Origin: CAYSWV01 sp964434865
GTDB taxonomy: Bacteria > Cyanobacteriota > Cyanobacteriia > Thermostichales > Thermostichaceae
DNA length: 64,000 nt
Reading direction: 5' to 3'
Assembly (NCBI GenBank): GCA_964434865.1
Contig: CAYSWV010000005.1
Location: 1 to 64,000, forward strand
The position numbers were made by a program, and so were the translations under genes. The notes beneath the pieces were generated by a model, which saw only the letters and a program-made list of their open reading frames with translations, had not been told where the DNA came from and made no database searches. Shown in pieces: positions 43,846 through 53,095 of this stretch; positions within the stretch are counted from its first letter, which is position 1; every line of letters starts with the position of its first letter.

Positions 43846-44736
43846 CTATTTGAATACGCTCATGGTATCTAGCACAGCCTTGATCTTAGGGACTTCATGA
43901 GTTCGGTAGAGATCGGTTTTACCCAGTGCCGCTAGGACCGCGAAAAAGGGCTCAGCACTCCTAACTTCATCACCAAAGTATTCAAAGGCATGAGGTAGAG
44001 CATGACAAACCGGGAATCCTAAGGTGCGTAAGCGAAATGAGTTGAGAAAGGTCTTCATCTGATACCGGATCCGTTGGGCACTATCCTGCAAGTTTTTATA
44101 GTAGAATCCCAAGCCAGCATCAATAAAGATCTTACGAACCCCTAGTTGGGTGGCTGTTTCAATTTCTTGGGCAAAGTATTCATACATAATGGCTGTAGGA
44201 TCCTCTCCGAATTCGAAGTCCCCCACCTCGCGTACGTTGTTTCCTTGCACATAACAGATAATGACCCCAGCATCAAATTCAGAGATAATCTGATAGATCG
44301 CTTCTGTTCCTGAGGTGCCCGTGAGATTGACCACATTAGCTCCCGCTTGCAAACAGGCGCGCACAACGTCAGGATAATAGGTCTCAATCGAAGTCAACAC
44401 ACCGGCCTGGCTGAGGGCTTTAAGAACCGGTAAAAGCTGGCTGTTTTGGTCCACATCATCAACTCTACGAGCGTGTTCCAAAGTTGACTCAGCCCCAATA
44501 TCAACCAGATCAGCCCCTTGGGCATGAAGGACCAAACCCCGCCGAATGGCTTGATCAGCATTAAGACAAACACTTTCACGGTACCACGAATCGCTTGAGA
44601 GATTGATCACCCCTAAAATAGCTTGAGTAGAATTGAAGTTGAACTGTTTAGATCCAAGGCTAAATTCTTCAACTTTAACCTGCAAAGCATCACGGTAGGT
44701 TTCGTGTAATGTGTATAGGTCTTCAAGTGTTAACAT
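43846..44736 (-). CDS. Divergent dihydropteroate synthase-like (pterin-binding TIM barrel) protein
   Basis: A 296-residue protein of the DHPS fold. First signature ILGVINLSSDSWYRES keeps the Asn and Asp-Ser of the folate enzyme. The second, GADLVDIGAESTLEHA, keeps Asp-Ile-Gly-x-Glu-Ser-Thr but has Leu in place of the Arg that contacts pABA. SIETYYPDVV has Glu for the pterin-side Asp. IFIDAGLGF and the terminal RTHEV (Arg, His) are kept, but the SRK loop with the pterin lysine is replaced by FPVCHALPHAFEYFG. It therefore probably binds a pterin-like ring but does not make ordinary dihydropteroate. It is the third gene of an operon after the EgtD-like methyltransferase and the SDR (39-base gap), so all three likely serve one pathway. 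Confidence 0.75.
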   Translation of the reverse strand: MLTLEDLYTLHETYRDALQVKVEEFSLGSKQFNFNSTQAILGVINLSSDSWYRESVCLNADQAIRRGLVLHAQGADLVDIGAESTLEHARRVDDVDQNSQLLPVLKALSQAGVLTSIETYYPDVVRACLQAGANVVNLTGTSGTEAIYQIISEFDAGVIICYVQGNNVREVGDFEFGEDPTAIMYEYFAQEIETATQLGVRKIFIDAGLGFYYKNLQDSAQRIRYQMKTFLNSFRLRTLGFPVCHALPHAFEYFGDEVRSAEPFFAVLAALGKTDLYRTHEVPKIKAVLDTMSVFK

Positions 44737-44775
44737 GGTGGTCCCTCAAATGAATCATCAGTACTGATCAATAAC

Positions 44776-45501
44776 TTATAAAAACCAGCCGCCGGCCACC
44801 TCTACATTTTGACCCGTTACATACTCGGCCTCAGGGCTGACAAAAAACCATACAGCTCTAGCCATTTCTGCTAAGCTAGCTGGTCGCTGGAGAGGTAATG
44901 TTGAGGAGATCTCATTGACATCAAACGAGTTTTCAGCAATTCCCGGGGAAACAATATTGGCTGTGATCTTATCTTTAATCAGTTCTTTCGCCAGAGACCG
45001 AGTATAGATGATGACACCTGTCTTGGCAATAATATAAGCTGTATTGACTCGGCGAGCAAGTAAATGCTGAGCACTGGCACATGCAAAATTGACAATTCGT
45101 CCACCTCCCGCCTGTTTCATATAAGGGATAGCCTCTCGTGTGACATAAAATACAGTATTCAGATTGGAGTGGATCACATCATGCCAGCATTCGATCGAAA
45201 CTTCACTGGTGATCGCTTCTGTTTCGGCATAGTTGCCCACTATATTCACCAAAACTGAAAGGCCTCCCAGAGCTGCTGCAGCTTGGGTAACTAGAGCCTG
45301 AGCCTGATCAGGTTGAGTCACATCGGCTTGCAAGGCTACCGCATTAACGCCTAGAGCTTGAGCTTCCTGACAAGCTTGTTCAGCTGCCTCAGCACTGTGG
45401 TTGTAATGAACGGCAAGGTCAAATCCTTTACTAGCCAGATCCAGGGCAATCGCTTTACCCATGCCTTTGGCTGATCCGGTCACGAGTGCATGCTTCATCA
45501 T
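44776..45501 (-). CDS. Short-chain dehydrogenase/reductase in the DHPS-like operon
   Basis: A 241-residue SDR from the ATG at 45501 (MMKHALVTGSAKGMGKAIAL). GAGGGGG lies 7 bases upstream. The coenzyme motif TGSAKGMG, NIVGN loop, serine (VNFACASAQ) and catalytic YxxxK (TAYIIAKTG) are all intact, so it should be an active NAD(P)H enzyme. Similar SDRs next to DHPS genes can be pteridine reductases (FolM/PTR1-like), but the specificity motif cannot be settled by eye. Its start lies 2 bases after the methyltransferase stop, so translation is coupled. It is the middle gene of the operon. Confidence 0.88.
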   Translation of the reverse strand: MMKHALVTGSAKGMGKAIALDLASKGFDLAVHYNHSAEAAEQACQEAQALGVNAVALQADVTQPDQAQALVTQAAAALGGLSVLVNIVGNYAETEAITSEVSIECWHDVIHSNLNTVFYVTREAIPYMKQAGGGRIVNFACASAQHLLARRVNTAYIIAKTGVIIYTRSLAKELIKDKITANIVSPGIAENSFDVNEISSTLPLQRPASLAEMARAVWFFVSPEAEYVTGQNVEVAGGWFL

Positions 45502-45503
45502 AG

Positions 45504-46505
45504 TTAGGCCCCCTCTTTTTGACATAGATAAACGCCTTCTTCCTGACGATCATCTTCCCAAAAGTCCAAAACTTTGATGCCATATTGCTGCAACAAGGCC
45601 GTAATCTGGGCTGAGGTGTAGCGATAGGAGAAGAAGAGCCGAATTCGATCCCCCACATCCCAGTGAATCAATTGCTCATCTAAGGTGAGTTGAATAGCCT
45701 GCTTAACTTCAAAGTAAAATGCAATCCTGGAGATATCAGGATAGGTTTCATCCGATTCAATTGTAGCTGTTAAACAGCCTTGAGATGTTTCAACCCCCAC
45801 ATCGATCAAGATAGTCATTAGCCAGTCTCGTGTTAGATCATTATCATATTGAGGTAAAACCGTTTGAATGCCTTGGATGTAGTCAGGACCAGGCGCTAAA
45901 TTCGCACTAAAGAGTAGATGATCTCCTGAGCTTAAAAACTGGCTTAAAATGGGCAAGATCTGATTGGGGAAAAAGTTAGGGATCATGCCAAAAAACGTAA
46001 TAACCTTATGAGCGGGGCTATCCTGCTGATCAATCTGTTGAATTAAATCACTAGCGGCCAGCAAGTTACACACAACCGGTTTCACCACAACGTCAGGAGC
46101 CACCGATTGCATCGCCTGGGCTGAGATCAGGGCCAGTGACAGACTGACATCGATAGGGTAACAGATGAGCGATTGAGTATGATGCAGTAAACCACTCAAA
46201 AGGCGACTGTCTTTGGCCCCACCTCCACACCCCAAAGCAATAAGTTGAAGTTTAGTACCAGCCGTTAACTGTTTTTCAGTAGCCTTAAAGCATTGAGTAT
46301 AAGCCTGAAGACAGTCTTCATTACCACTAGCAGGTGAGTAGGTCTTGTGGATCTTCAGCCATTTTTGACTTTGCTTAACACTATCGTAATGAAACCGATG
46401 ATCAATAGCTTTAGCCCGAAATCCATCCAAGTAGTCCTGGTAGACTTGATCAGGAAACTGGCTAGGATGAATGGCTACAGTCGCAAATGAGCTGGGCATA
46501 ATCAT
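45504..46505 (-). CDS. EgtD-like SAM methyltransferase
   Basis: A 333-residue protein from the ATG at 46505; a TTG at 46523 is an alternative. The Rossmann methyltransferase core is visible as LIALGCGGGAKDSRLL, followed by YPIDVSLSLALISAQAM, and later HLLFSANLAPGPDYIQG. This pattern (glycine loop, then PxDxS) resembles the EgtD family of amino-acid N-methyltransferases that trimethylate histidine for ergothioneine. The N-terminal region differs from EgtD, and no egtB or egtE lies nearby, so the substrate is probably different. It is the first gene of a tightly coupled three-gene operon with an SDR and a DHPS-like protein, hinting at methylation of a pterin-linked or amino-acid-derived small molecule. 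The last point is inference. Confidence 0.65.
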   Translation of the reverse strand: MIMPSSFATVAIHPSQFPDQVYQDYLDGFRAKAIDHRFHYDSVKQSQKWLKIHKTYSPASGNEDCLQAYTQCFKATEKQLTAGTKLQLIALGCGGGAKDSRLLSGLLHHTQSLICYPIDVSLSLALISAQAMQSVAPDVVVKPVVCNLLAASDLIQQIDQQDSPAHKVITFFGMIPNFFPNQILPILSQFLSSGDHLLFSANLAPGPDYIQGIQTVLPQYDNDLTRDWLMTILIDVGVETSQGCLTATIESDETYPDISRIAFYFEVKQAIQLTLDEQLIHWDVGDRIRLFFSYRYTSAQITALLQQYGIKVLDFWEDDRQEEGVYLCQKEGA

Positions 46506-46677
46506 AAGTGGAGCTTTGGACAAGATTCCTATTGTAAACTAAAGTGACAACCCGGCAGCGCTAAAGTGTTAAACACTGAAATAGTGCAGGAGCCAGATGT
46601 CTCTATCGATTACAGAGGTTCTTTCAACAGCATCAAAACTGCAACTGAAGCTTGTTCGATGTTTCCCCCATAGCTTC

Positions 46678-49512
46678 TCACTCTGCCAGATCTGAGGGTT
46701 GATTCACTAAGATCGCGACAGGAAACTGCTGTAAGATTTGGCCTACTAAAACGGAATCACCGCCTTCCAAGCGCTCACCTGTCAAGGTATTTAACCAAGA
46801 AAAGGTAGAAAGTTCTGGCGGTAAATCCAAGCTGGTGTCATCCCACTTCGACTTTGATAAAGGATATTCACCCGGTTCAACTAAATCTGTGAAGAAGCGA
46901 GGAACTACTGTGATCAAGGTATCCTGATCTAATCGACGAGCAAAGGCAACCACATGGTTATGGTACTGACCCATAATATCGATAGGTTGATAGGTTCCAC
47001 GCTGGTAGACCTCCAAATACTGAGTTCGAGTAGCTAGACCTTGACGCGTTAAGAATAACTTTAATCGTCCATCCATCCAATTGGATTTGAGATCCTCAAG
47101 CAAGGTAGTGATGTCATGATCGATTTGGCATTTAATATCTTGCAACCAGTCTATTCGTTTCTTGAAATCAACGGGCCGACGATTATCAGGATCAACCAAA
47201 CTAAAGTCCCACAATTCATTGCCTTGGTAAAAATCAGGCAAGCCTGGAGCTGTAATTTTAAGTAAAGTTTGAGACAGAGAATTTAAGATGCCATAAAAAG
47301 AGATCCGCTGATGGAAGGTTTTTAACTGCTTTAAAAAGAGATTGTCTTCTGATAGGTCTAACAGTTTTTCCACAAATTGAATAAACCCATCTTCGTAATC
47401 CGTATCGGGACGCAGCCAGGCCGTGTGTACTTTGGCTTCACGCACAGCTTTGACACTATAAGCTTTAATGCGCTCCACATAGGTCGGATACTCATAATCA
47501 TAGAAGGGAAATGAACCAACAAGTGTTTGATAGAGGAAATATTCATCATTGGCATCTGGAATTAACCGATCTGTGTTTTTGACTTTGTGATCTTGATTCA
47601 GATCTCGCCAGCCCATGACTAAGGCCTCCCATTCATCTGGGATCTCAGAGAGTACCATTAGCCTTGATCGCACATCCTCACTTCGTTTGGTGTCATGAGT
47701 CGATGTTGTATTCATCGTATGAGGCCAGTAGTCTTTCTGATGTTGACAATAGGTGTGAAACGCAGAAGCAGAGATCCCAGACTGGGAAGGTTTACCTCCA
47801 ACCTCATTGAGGGCTAGGAATCGGTTAAAAACATAGAGCAAGGTATCTTCAACACCTTTGGCCATCAGTGGGCTAGTCAATTGCTGAAACTTTAATACAA
47901 AGTGCAACCACTGAAACTGTTCTTCTTGGCTCAGATATTCGTCAAAATCTAGCAATAGTACTTTTTCGATAAAATTAAGTTCATTGAGTAATTGAGGCAC
48001 AAAAGCTCTAGCTCGGCGAACCGCGTCTTCAACATAAACCCGATCTCTTTGATCAAGCTTACCTTCAAGGTTGACATAAGTCCGATAAATCGGAAATAGG
48101 GCCAGCACTTGCCGGACAGCACGACCTAGACCATTCAGGGTGAAATCACGACCATAGCGATACTGACGAGAAATTTCTTTCAATAAGATCGCCAAATTTT
48201 GGATATCACCCGCTAAGTTTTTATCAATAATGAGTTGCTCTTTATCGAGGATCAGTTCTTCATAGTTGGCAGGCAAATCGGTGAAGGCAACATAAATTTC
48301 TGTAAGCCTTCGTGCCTGTTCACGCCGACAAAACAAGCCATTGACACAATTGAGAAAATCATAGCCAGAGGTTCCTTGGATGGGCCAGTCGCGAGGCAAC
48401 TCTTCAAATCGGGCAAAGTATTCTTGTTCTAGCTCCAAGATCTTTTCAACTGCAATATACACATCACCCATTTTTTCTCGGAGACGTTCTAGATAACGAC
48501 TAGGATCATAAAGTCCATCAATGTGATCAATACGCAGTCCCCGCATCTTGCCAGTTGAGATCAATTCATGGATTAAGTGGTGTGTGTTTTCAAAGACTTT
48601 CTTGTTTTCGACCCGCAAGCTAATCAGCTCATTGACAGTAAAAAAGCGGCGATAGTTGATCTCTTCAGCCCCAACCTTCCAGAATGACAACCGATAGTGT
48701 TGTTCTGATAAAAGATTGTCTAAGGCATCAAAACTTTCAGGATGTCCTGGTACACCATTAAAAAACAAAATATTCTCGTCAATAAATTGCTGGATATCTG
48801 GATTACTGTATAGCTCCCACAACAATGATTTAGCAAACAACCCTTGCTCTCGTCTTAATCGGCCCGACGATTGCTCTGCAATACTATTGAAAATATAGAG
48901 GATCCCTAATAACCGAATAAAGTCAGGATGATTTTGACCCAGCTTCTGGCGTAACCGACCTAGATCACGGGCAATAAGCTTGGCATGACTACTGGCTCGA
49001 ATCGGTAAATGGAGATCATAGTAGTTGACTTGCAGACCTGATTCTCCATAGCTAAGTTGGATTTCACCATTTTCAAGACAATGACCAAAGAAATTCCCCA
49101 GCAGAGGAACTAAGATCCGGCCTTTAATATCTTCATAGGGATGATTCCAGTCAATATCAAAATAGCTGTGGTAATCGGAGTCTTCACCATGTTCTAAAAC
49201 ATCCATCAACCATAGATTTTCACTGTCATAGGCCATGTGGTTGGGTACAATATCTTGAATCCATCCCAGTTGATAGCGCTGCAATAGACCGATTAATTCA
49301 GCAAATTTCTCTCGACCCCCTAATGCAGAGTTAATCTGGTTTGGATCAACCACATCATACCCGTGGTCACTACCTTGACGAGCCTTGAAAATAGGTGAAG
49401 CGTATAGATCTGAAATTCCCAATTCTGACAAGTAAGGTACGATAGCCTGAGCTGATTCAAATGTAAAATTAGGATTAAACTGAATCCGATAAGTTGAAGC
49501 TGGGATATGCAT
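46678..49512 (-). CDS. treY: Malto-oligosyltrehalose synthase
   Basis: GH13 enzyme that converts the reducing-end linkage of a malto-oligosaccharide into trehalose. At 944 residues it is a normal length. The start MHIPASTYRIQFNPNFTFES, region I IVPNHMAYDSENLW, region II GLRIDHIDGLYDPSRYL (catalytic Asp) and region IV TSTHDTKRSEDVR are all typical. The ATG at 49512 has AAGGA 7 bases upstream; the GTG at 49518 is less likely. It lies 42 bases downstream of treZ in the same orientation, so treZ-treY form an operon. A debranching treX is not seen in this window. Confidence 0.96.
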   Translation of the reverse strand: MHIPASTYRIQFNPNFTFESAQAIVPYLSELGISDLYASPIFKARQGSDHGYDVVDPNQINSALGGREKFAELIGLLQRYQLGWIQDIVPNHMAYDSENLWLMDVLEHGEDSDYHSYFDIDWNHPYEDIKGRILVPLLGNFFGHCLENGEIQLSYGESGLQVNYYDLHLPIRASSHAKLIARDLGRLRQKLGQNHPDFIRLLGILYIFNSIAEQSSGRLRREQGLFAKSLLWELYSNPDIQQFIDENILFFNGVPGHPESFDALDNLLSEQHYRLSFWKVGAEEINYRRFFTVNELISLRVENKKVFENTHHLIHELISTGKMRGLRIDHIDGLYDPSRYLERLREKMGDVYIAVEKILELEQEYFARFEELPRDWPIQGTSGYDFLNCVNGLFCRREQARRLTEIYVAFTDLPANYEELILDKEQLIIDKNLAGDIQNLAILLKEISRQYRYGRDFTLNGLGRAVRQVLALFPIYRTYVNLEGKLDQRDRVYVEDAVRRARAFVPQLLNELNFIEKVLLLDFDEYLSQEEQFQWLHFVLKFQQLTSPLMAKGVEDTLLYVFNRFLALNEVGGKPSQSGISASAFHTYCQHQKDYWPHTMNTTSTHDTKRSEDVRSRLMVLSEIPDEWEALVMGWRDLNQDHKVKNTDRLIPDANDEYFLYQTLVGSFPFYDYEYPTYVERIKAYSVKAVREAKVHTAWLRPDTDYEDGFIQFVEKLLDLSEDNLFLKQLKTFHQRISFYGILNSLSQTLLKITAPGLPDFYQGNELWDFSLVDPDNRRPVDFKKRIDWLQDIKCQIDHDITTLLEDLKSNWMDGRLKLFLTRQGLATRTQYLEVYQRGTYQPIDIMGQYHNHVVAFARRLDQDTLITVVPRFFTDLVEPGEYPLSKSKWDDTSLDLPPELSTFSWLNTLTGERLEGGDSVLVGQILQQFPVAILVNQPSDLAE

Positions 49513-49554
49513 AGTCACGTCCTTTCAATAAGGTGTAATTCATGAGCATGTGGT

Positions 49555-51369
49555 TCATTGGGAACATCCCTGATAAAGGGCCATACTTAGCGGTGGTATG
49601 GTTAAGCTAGCGCCCGCTTCTAAAGCATCCGGTAATGTGGCACCCGGTCCTAACCATTTGAGATCAGCTGAGTCTAGTTGTTTCTGCAAGATTGTACAGC
49701 GAAGGTCAGGGGAGATAGTGATCCCAGCTTGGCTGAAGTTTAAAACCAGAACGACAGATTGATTGGCTTGACGATAGTGCACTATCATAGCTTGCTCAGA
49801 ATCCCAACCTTGAATCGAGGGACGCTCTGTTTGAAATTTGCGAATGGTTTGGCGCTGTTGAATCAAGGTCTGATAGTAAGACCACAACACCTTGGGCTTG
49901 CCTTCAGTTTGATGCTGCCAGCGTAATTGGGATGTTTTAAAGGTCGTTAAACTTTGGGCATCGGGAGGATCTCCTGCCAGATGAAATTCAGTAAACTCCC
50001 GCTTCCGTCCTGCTCTGACGGCTTCTACTAAATCAGGGTCACCATGCTCAATAAAATAGAGAAATGGAGCTTCTTCACCGTATTCTTCTCCCATAAAGAG
50101 CAAAGGAATATAGGGTGATAACAGTACCACTCCAGCAGCTAGCTTAAGCCCTTCATAGGAGATCAGCTGCGAGAGACGTTCTCCCAACATCCGGTTGCCC
50201 ACCTGATCATGATTTTGAGCACAAACCACAAATTGATTAGGAGCACAGAAGCTAGCATCACGGCCAAAGTAACGCTTTCGAAACTGGGAGTAAGTCCAGG
50301 TGTAAGCAAATCGATGTTGTAAAACGGTAGCCAAATGGTTTACCGAACCATAATCGCCATAATAACCCGATCGTTCTTGGGTGAGGAGACTATGTAGAGA
50401 ATGGTGAAAATCATCGCTCCATTGGGCATGAATCCCATAACCACCTTGATCGGGAGTTTGGATGATTCGAGGATCATTGAGATCAGATTCAGCAATTAAG
50501 TAGTAAGGTCGACCCTGATCTTGGCTCAAATCCTGGACGCGCTCAGCTAGTTCTTCCAGAAAATGTTTAGCACTGGCATCGTAAATGGCATGAATGGCAT
50601 CTAGTCTAAGGGCATCAATATGAAAATAGTTGAACCAGTAGAGGGCATTTTGAATGAAATACTCTCGTACACCATAGCTGTAAGCATCATCGTAGTTGAG
50701 AGCACTACCCCATGGTGTCTGGTATTTCTCTGTAAAGTAAGGGCCAAAATCTCGAGTGTAGTTACCCTCAGGTCCTAAATGGTTGTACACAACATCTAAA
50801 ATGACCGCTAACCCAGACTGATGGCAAGCGTTAACGAATTGCTTAAGACCCTGGGGGCCTCCATAAGAGTTTTGAACTGCAAAGGGGTAGGCGCCATCGT
50901 AGCCCCAGTTACGGCCTCCGGGAAACTGAGCCACTGGCATAATTTCTACAGCTGTAATGCCAAGCTCTTTCAATAAAGCCAAGTAGGGGATAGCGCCTTC
51001 AAAAGTCCCAACTGCAGAAAAGGTCCCGACATGCAACTCATAGATAATAAAGTCAGCTAGCTCAGGCACCGTCCATGCGGAGTCTGTCCACTGAAAAGCC
51101 CGGTGATCCACAACCTCTGATGCTTTGTGAACACCTTCAGGTTGAAACTGTGAAGCCGGATCAGGCCGATCTAGACTGTCATTTATTTGATAGTAGTAGC
51201 GAGTACCTGGTGTAGCTGAAAGGGTCGTTGACCAATACCCCCATGCATCACAGGTCATCGGGACTGTGTGAGCAGGCTCTGTAATCTTTAGAGACACTGA
51301 GTCGAGCGTTGGACCCCAAACTCTAAATTCACACGTTTGATCGCCCAAATAAGTTGCACCTATCAGCAT
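49555..51369 (-). CDS. treZ: Malto-oligosyltrehalose trehalohydrolase
   Basis: GH13 enzyme that releases free trehalose from maltooligosyl-trehalose. The N-terminal CBM48-like domain (CEFRVWGPTLDSVSLKI) is followed by the barrel: YELHVGTFSAVGTF, region I DVVYNHLGPEGNY, region II DALRLDAIHAIYD (nucleophile), region III LIAESDLNDP (acid) and region IV VCAQNHDQVGNRM. Its length of 604 residues is normal. It is the first gene of treZ-treY. The trehalose it makes is a compatible solute for salt and desiccation stress. psbN lies upstream on the same strand, with about 145 bases between. Confidence 0.96.
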   Translation of the reverse strand: MLIGATYLGDQTCEFRVWGPTLDSVSLKITEPAHTVPMTCDAWGYWSTTLSATPGTRYYYQINDSLDRPDPASQFQPEGVHKASEVVDHRAFQWTDSAWTVPELADFIIYELHVGTFSAVGTFEGAIPYLALLKELGITAVEIMPVAQFPGGRNWGYDGAYPFAVQNSYGGPQGLKQFVNACHQSGLAVILDVVYNHLGPEGNYTRDFGPYFTEKYQTPWGSALNYDDAYSYGVREYFIQNALYWFNYFHIDALRLDAIHAIYDASAKHFLEELAERVQDLSQDQGRPYYLIAESDLNDPRIIQTPDQGGYGIHAQWSDDFHHSLHSLLTQERSGYYGDYGSVNHLATVLQHRFAYTWTYSQFRKRYFGRDASFCAPNQFVVCAQNHDQVGNRMLGERLSQLISYEGLKLAAGVVLLSPYIPLLFMGEEYGEEAPFLYFIEHGDPDLVEAVRAGRKREFTEFHLAGDPPDAQSLTTFKTSQLRWQHQTEGKPKVLWSYYQTLIQQRQTIRKFQTERPSIQGWDSEQAMIVHYRQANQSVVLVLNFSQAGITISPDLRCTILQKQLDSADLKWLGPGATLPDALEAGASLTIPPLSMALYQGCSQ

Positions 51370-51513
51370 CCTAATCCATTTTGTTTAATGAACGTTCTAA
51401 TCCATCATTATGGATCTGATAGCTTTTCAGCGCAAGCTTATCAAGTCTATGCCGATCAGCTTGGGGTTAGCGCCCTGGTGAATCTAGTACTCTGCTTGAT
51501 AGTCCAGCTTAGG

Positions 51514-51645
51514 TCAGTCTTCGTGCATTTCATAGGGATCAGCCAAATCCTTAGAAGGTGGCCCAAAGGCAATGTAGATAGCATAAACAGTAGTCACAAT
51601 CACGATAGCAGCAATGCCCGCCATCAAAGCAACGGTAGAATCCAT
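51514..51645 (-). CDS. psbN: PsbN
   Basis: A 43-residue single-span thylakoid protein, too short for most gene callers. The translation from the ATG at 51645 begins MDSTVALMAGIAAIVIVTTV and ends SKDLADPYEMHED, with the conserved tail GPPSKDLxDPxExHED. PsbN is not a photosystem II subunit but is needed for photosystem II reaction-centre assembly and repair. It lies divergent from psbH, the standard arrangement in cyanobacteria and plastids, and supports the phylum assignment. Confidence 0.95.
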   Translation of the reverse strand: MDSTVALMAGIAAIVIVTTVYAIYIAFGPPSKDLADPYEMHED

Positions 51646-51724
51646 AAGAGCTTGATCCAAAACTGAGATATGTGCTTCATTATATTACGCAAGTTTACAA
51701 TTTACTGTCATTCACTACCAACTC

Positions 51725-51753
51725 TTGTTAATCTCTGAGTGTTTGAGAATATT
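51725..51753 (+). promoter_or_regulatory. Possible psbH promoter
   Basis: TTGTTA (51725) and AATATT (51748) are separated by 17 bases and each matches four of six consensus positions. The start of transcription would be near 51760, giving a leader of about 33 bases before psbH. Other AT-rich pairs in this region are possible. Confidence 0.3.
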
Positions 51754-51792
51754 TACAATTCGATTCTGCATCCCTTCTACTGCGAGAGATCT

Positions 51793-51996
51793 ATGGCTAT
51801 ACGTACACGACTTGGCGAGCTGCTTCGTCCCCTCAATTCTGAATACGGTAAAGTTGCTCCTGGTTGGGGCACAACTCCCCTGATGGCTGTATTCATGGCT
51901 TTGTTTTTGGTGTTTTTACTGATTATTTTGCAGCTTTATAATCGTTCTTTGCTACTGGAAGATATCAGTGTATCTTGGGAAAGCTTGACTTATTGA
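51793..51996 (+). CDS. psbH: Photosystem II protein PsbH
   Basis: A 67-residue photosystem II subunit. It starts MAIRTRLGELLRPLNSEYGK, has VAPGWGTTPLMAVFMALFLV leading into one membrane helix, and closes LEDISVSWESLTY. PsbH stabilises the CP47 side of the reaction centre and affects quinone and bicarbonate binding. I use the ATG at 51793; an upstream in-frame TTG would add 18 residues of non-family sequence. A hairpin terminator follows at 52074. Confidence 0.97.
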   Translation: MAIRTRLGELLRPLNSEYGKVAPGWGTTPLMAVFMALFLVFLLIILQLYNRSLLLEDISVSWESLTY

Positions 51997-52073
51997 GCTA
52001 GGTTTGTGACCTCTAATCACTTCTCTCTAGACCCAACCACAGTGGGTACCGTGATAGATGTAAGACTTAACGT

Positions 52074-52100
52074 GACCTGGCTTTGAGCTGGGTCATTTTT
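52074..52100 (+). terminator. Intrinsic terminator after psbH
   Basis: GACCTGGC and GCTGGGTC pair over 8 bases (two wobble pairs) around a TTTGA loop, followed by ATTTTT. It lies 78 bases after the psbH stop and should end that transcript. Confidence 0.6.
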
Positions 52101-52170
52101 ATGAGATGAGTCATTGAAGTGGCGTCTGAGACGTTTAGACTTCATGGAGTAAGGCTTTTATGGTTACAGT

Positions 52171-52809
52171 ATGGCTAGTGTTACAACTGCAGCTGATTTG
52201 CTAGGGCGTTATGCGGCTGGAGAACGAGATTTTAAAGGATCGGATCTTGTAGGGGCTAACTTAAGTCACGCTAATCTTGCCAGAGCTGATTTAAGAGAGG
52301 CTAATCTAAGCAAAGCTGTCTTAACCCAAGCGTACCTAGTAGGTGTTGATTTACGAGGATCTCAGCTGCAGCATGCTAGCTTAGACGGGGCAAATTTACG
52401 TAAAGCTCAGTTGAGTGAATTAAATTTAGTGAGTTTTGACCTAAACGGCTTATGTTTAGATGAAGCTAATTTAAGTGGTGCCGATCTGTTTAATGCCAAC
52501 CTTAATCAAGCCTCTCTCAGACGAGCGTACCTTACAGCCACTCAATTAGGCTTTGCTAACTTAAGTTTTGCCAATCTCACAGGGGCTGATCTTTTTGGAG
52601 CTAATTTGTTTGGAGCCAATTTGAGTTATGCCTGTTTGCGTGAGGTCCATATGCAAATAGCTGATTTACGGGAATCTTTGTTGTACGGGGCAGAACTGGA
52701 ACACGCAAGTTATGATCACCACACTCTCTTTGACCGATATGTTAATCCAGGTAAATTAGGCATGCGTGAACCTAAAGGGGAGGCATTAGAGCCGATAAAG
52801 CTGACTTAG
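52171..52809 (+). CDS. Pentapeptide-repeat protein
   Basis: The 212 residues consist mostly of A(D/N)LxX pentapeptides (for example LVGANLSHANLARADLREAN, LSGADLFNANLNQASL) that build a right-handed quadrilateral beta helix. A short helical start (TTAADLLGRYAAGERDFKGS) precedes about 30 repeats, and the end (NPGLGMREPKG-like) is non-repeat. Such proteins are abundant in cyanobacteria and mostly uncharacterised; some mimic DNA or bind gyrase. It lies about 175 bases past psbH, beyond a terminator, so it has its own promoter. Confidence 0.95.
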   Translation: MASVTTAADLLGRYAAGERDFKGSDLVGANLSHANLARADLREANLSKAVLTQAYLVGVDLRGSQLQHASLDGANLRKAQLSELNLVSFDLNGLCLDEANLSGADLFNANLNQASLRRAYLTATQLGFANLSFANLTGADLFGANLFGANLSYACLREVHMQIADLRESLLYGAELEHASYDHHTLFDRYVNPGKLGMREPKGEALEPIKLT

Positions 52810-52824
52810 AGTGGCGTGAGTCGC

Positions 52825-53079
52825 TTACGATGAATCTAATTTGAAATGGGGGCCTGGGTCAATACCCTTGAAATATTGAAAGTAGGCTGGCGCTAAGGAT
52901 GATGTTATCCAATCACTCGTGATGCCTAGCAACGCTCCCATCAGGTCGACACTCAACAAGAACTGATAGTCTGCTAGTCGCTGGCGCTGATCTGGGGGCT
53001 TTTTCCACTCAGTGAGTAAAACCCAACTGATCAATAAAACCAAGGCTATAAACCTGATATACCCGGGAATGATGAGCAT
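52825..53079 (-). CDS. Small membrane protein, hypothetical
   Basis: An 84-residue protein, MLIIPGYIRFIALVLLISWV ... with an N-terminal membrane helix (about 5-22) and a second hydrophobic segment (FLLSVDLMGALLGITSDW). It has no motif I recognise. Its start is 16 bases after the mazG stop on the same strand, so it is probably translated from the mazG transcript. It ends close to the convergent pentapeptide gene. Confidence 0.5.
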   Translation of the reverse strand: MLIIPGYIRFIALVLLISWVLLTEWKKPPDQRQRLADYQFLLSVDLMGALLGITSDWITSSLAPAYFQYFKGIDPGPHFKLDSS

Positions 53080-53095
53080 TCTGCCATCCCTAACA

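Noticed and set aside
45504..46505. Ergothioneine pathway
   Set aside because: The methyltransferase is only EgtD-like, and neither egtB nor egtE is adjacent; its partners are an SDR and a DHPS-like protein.
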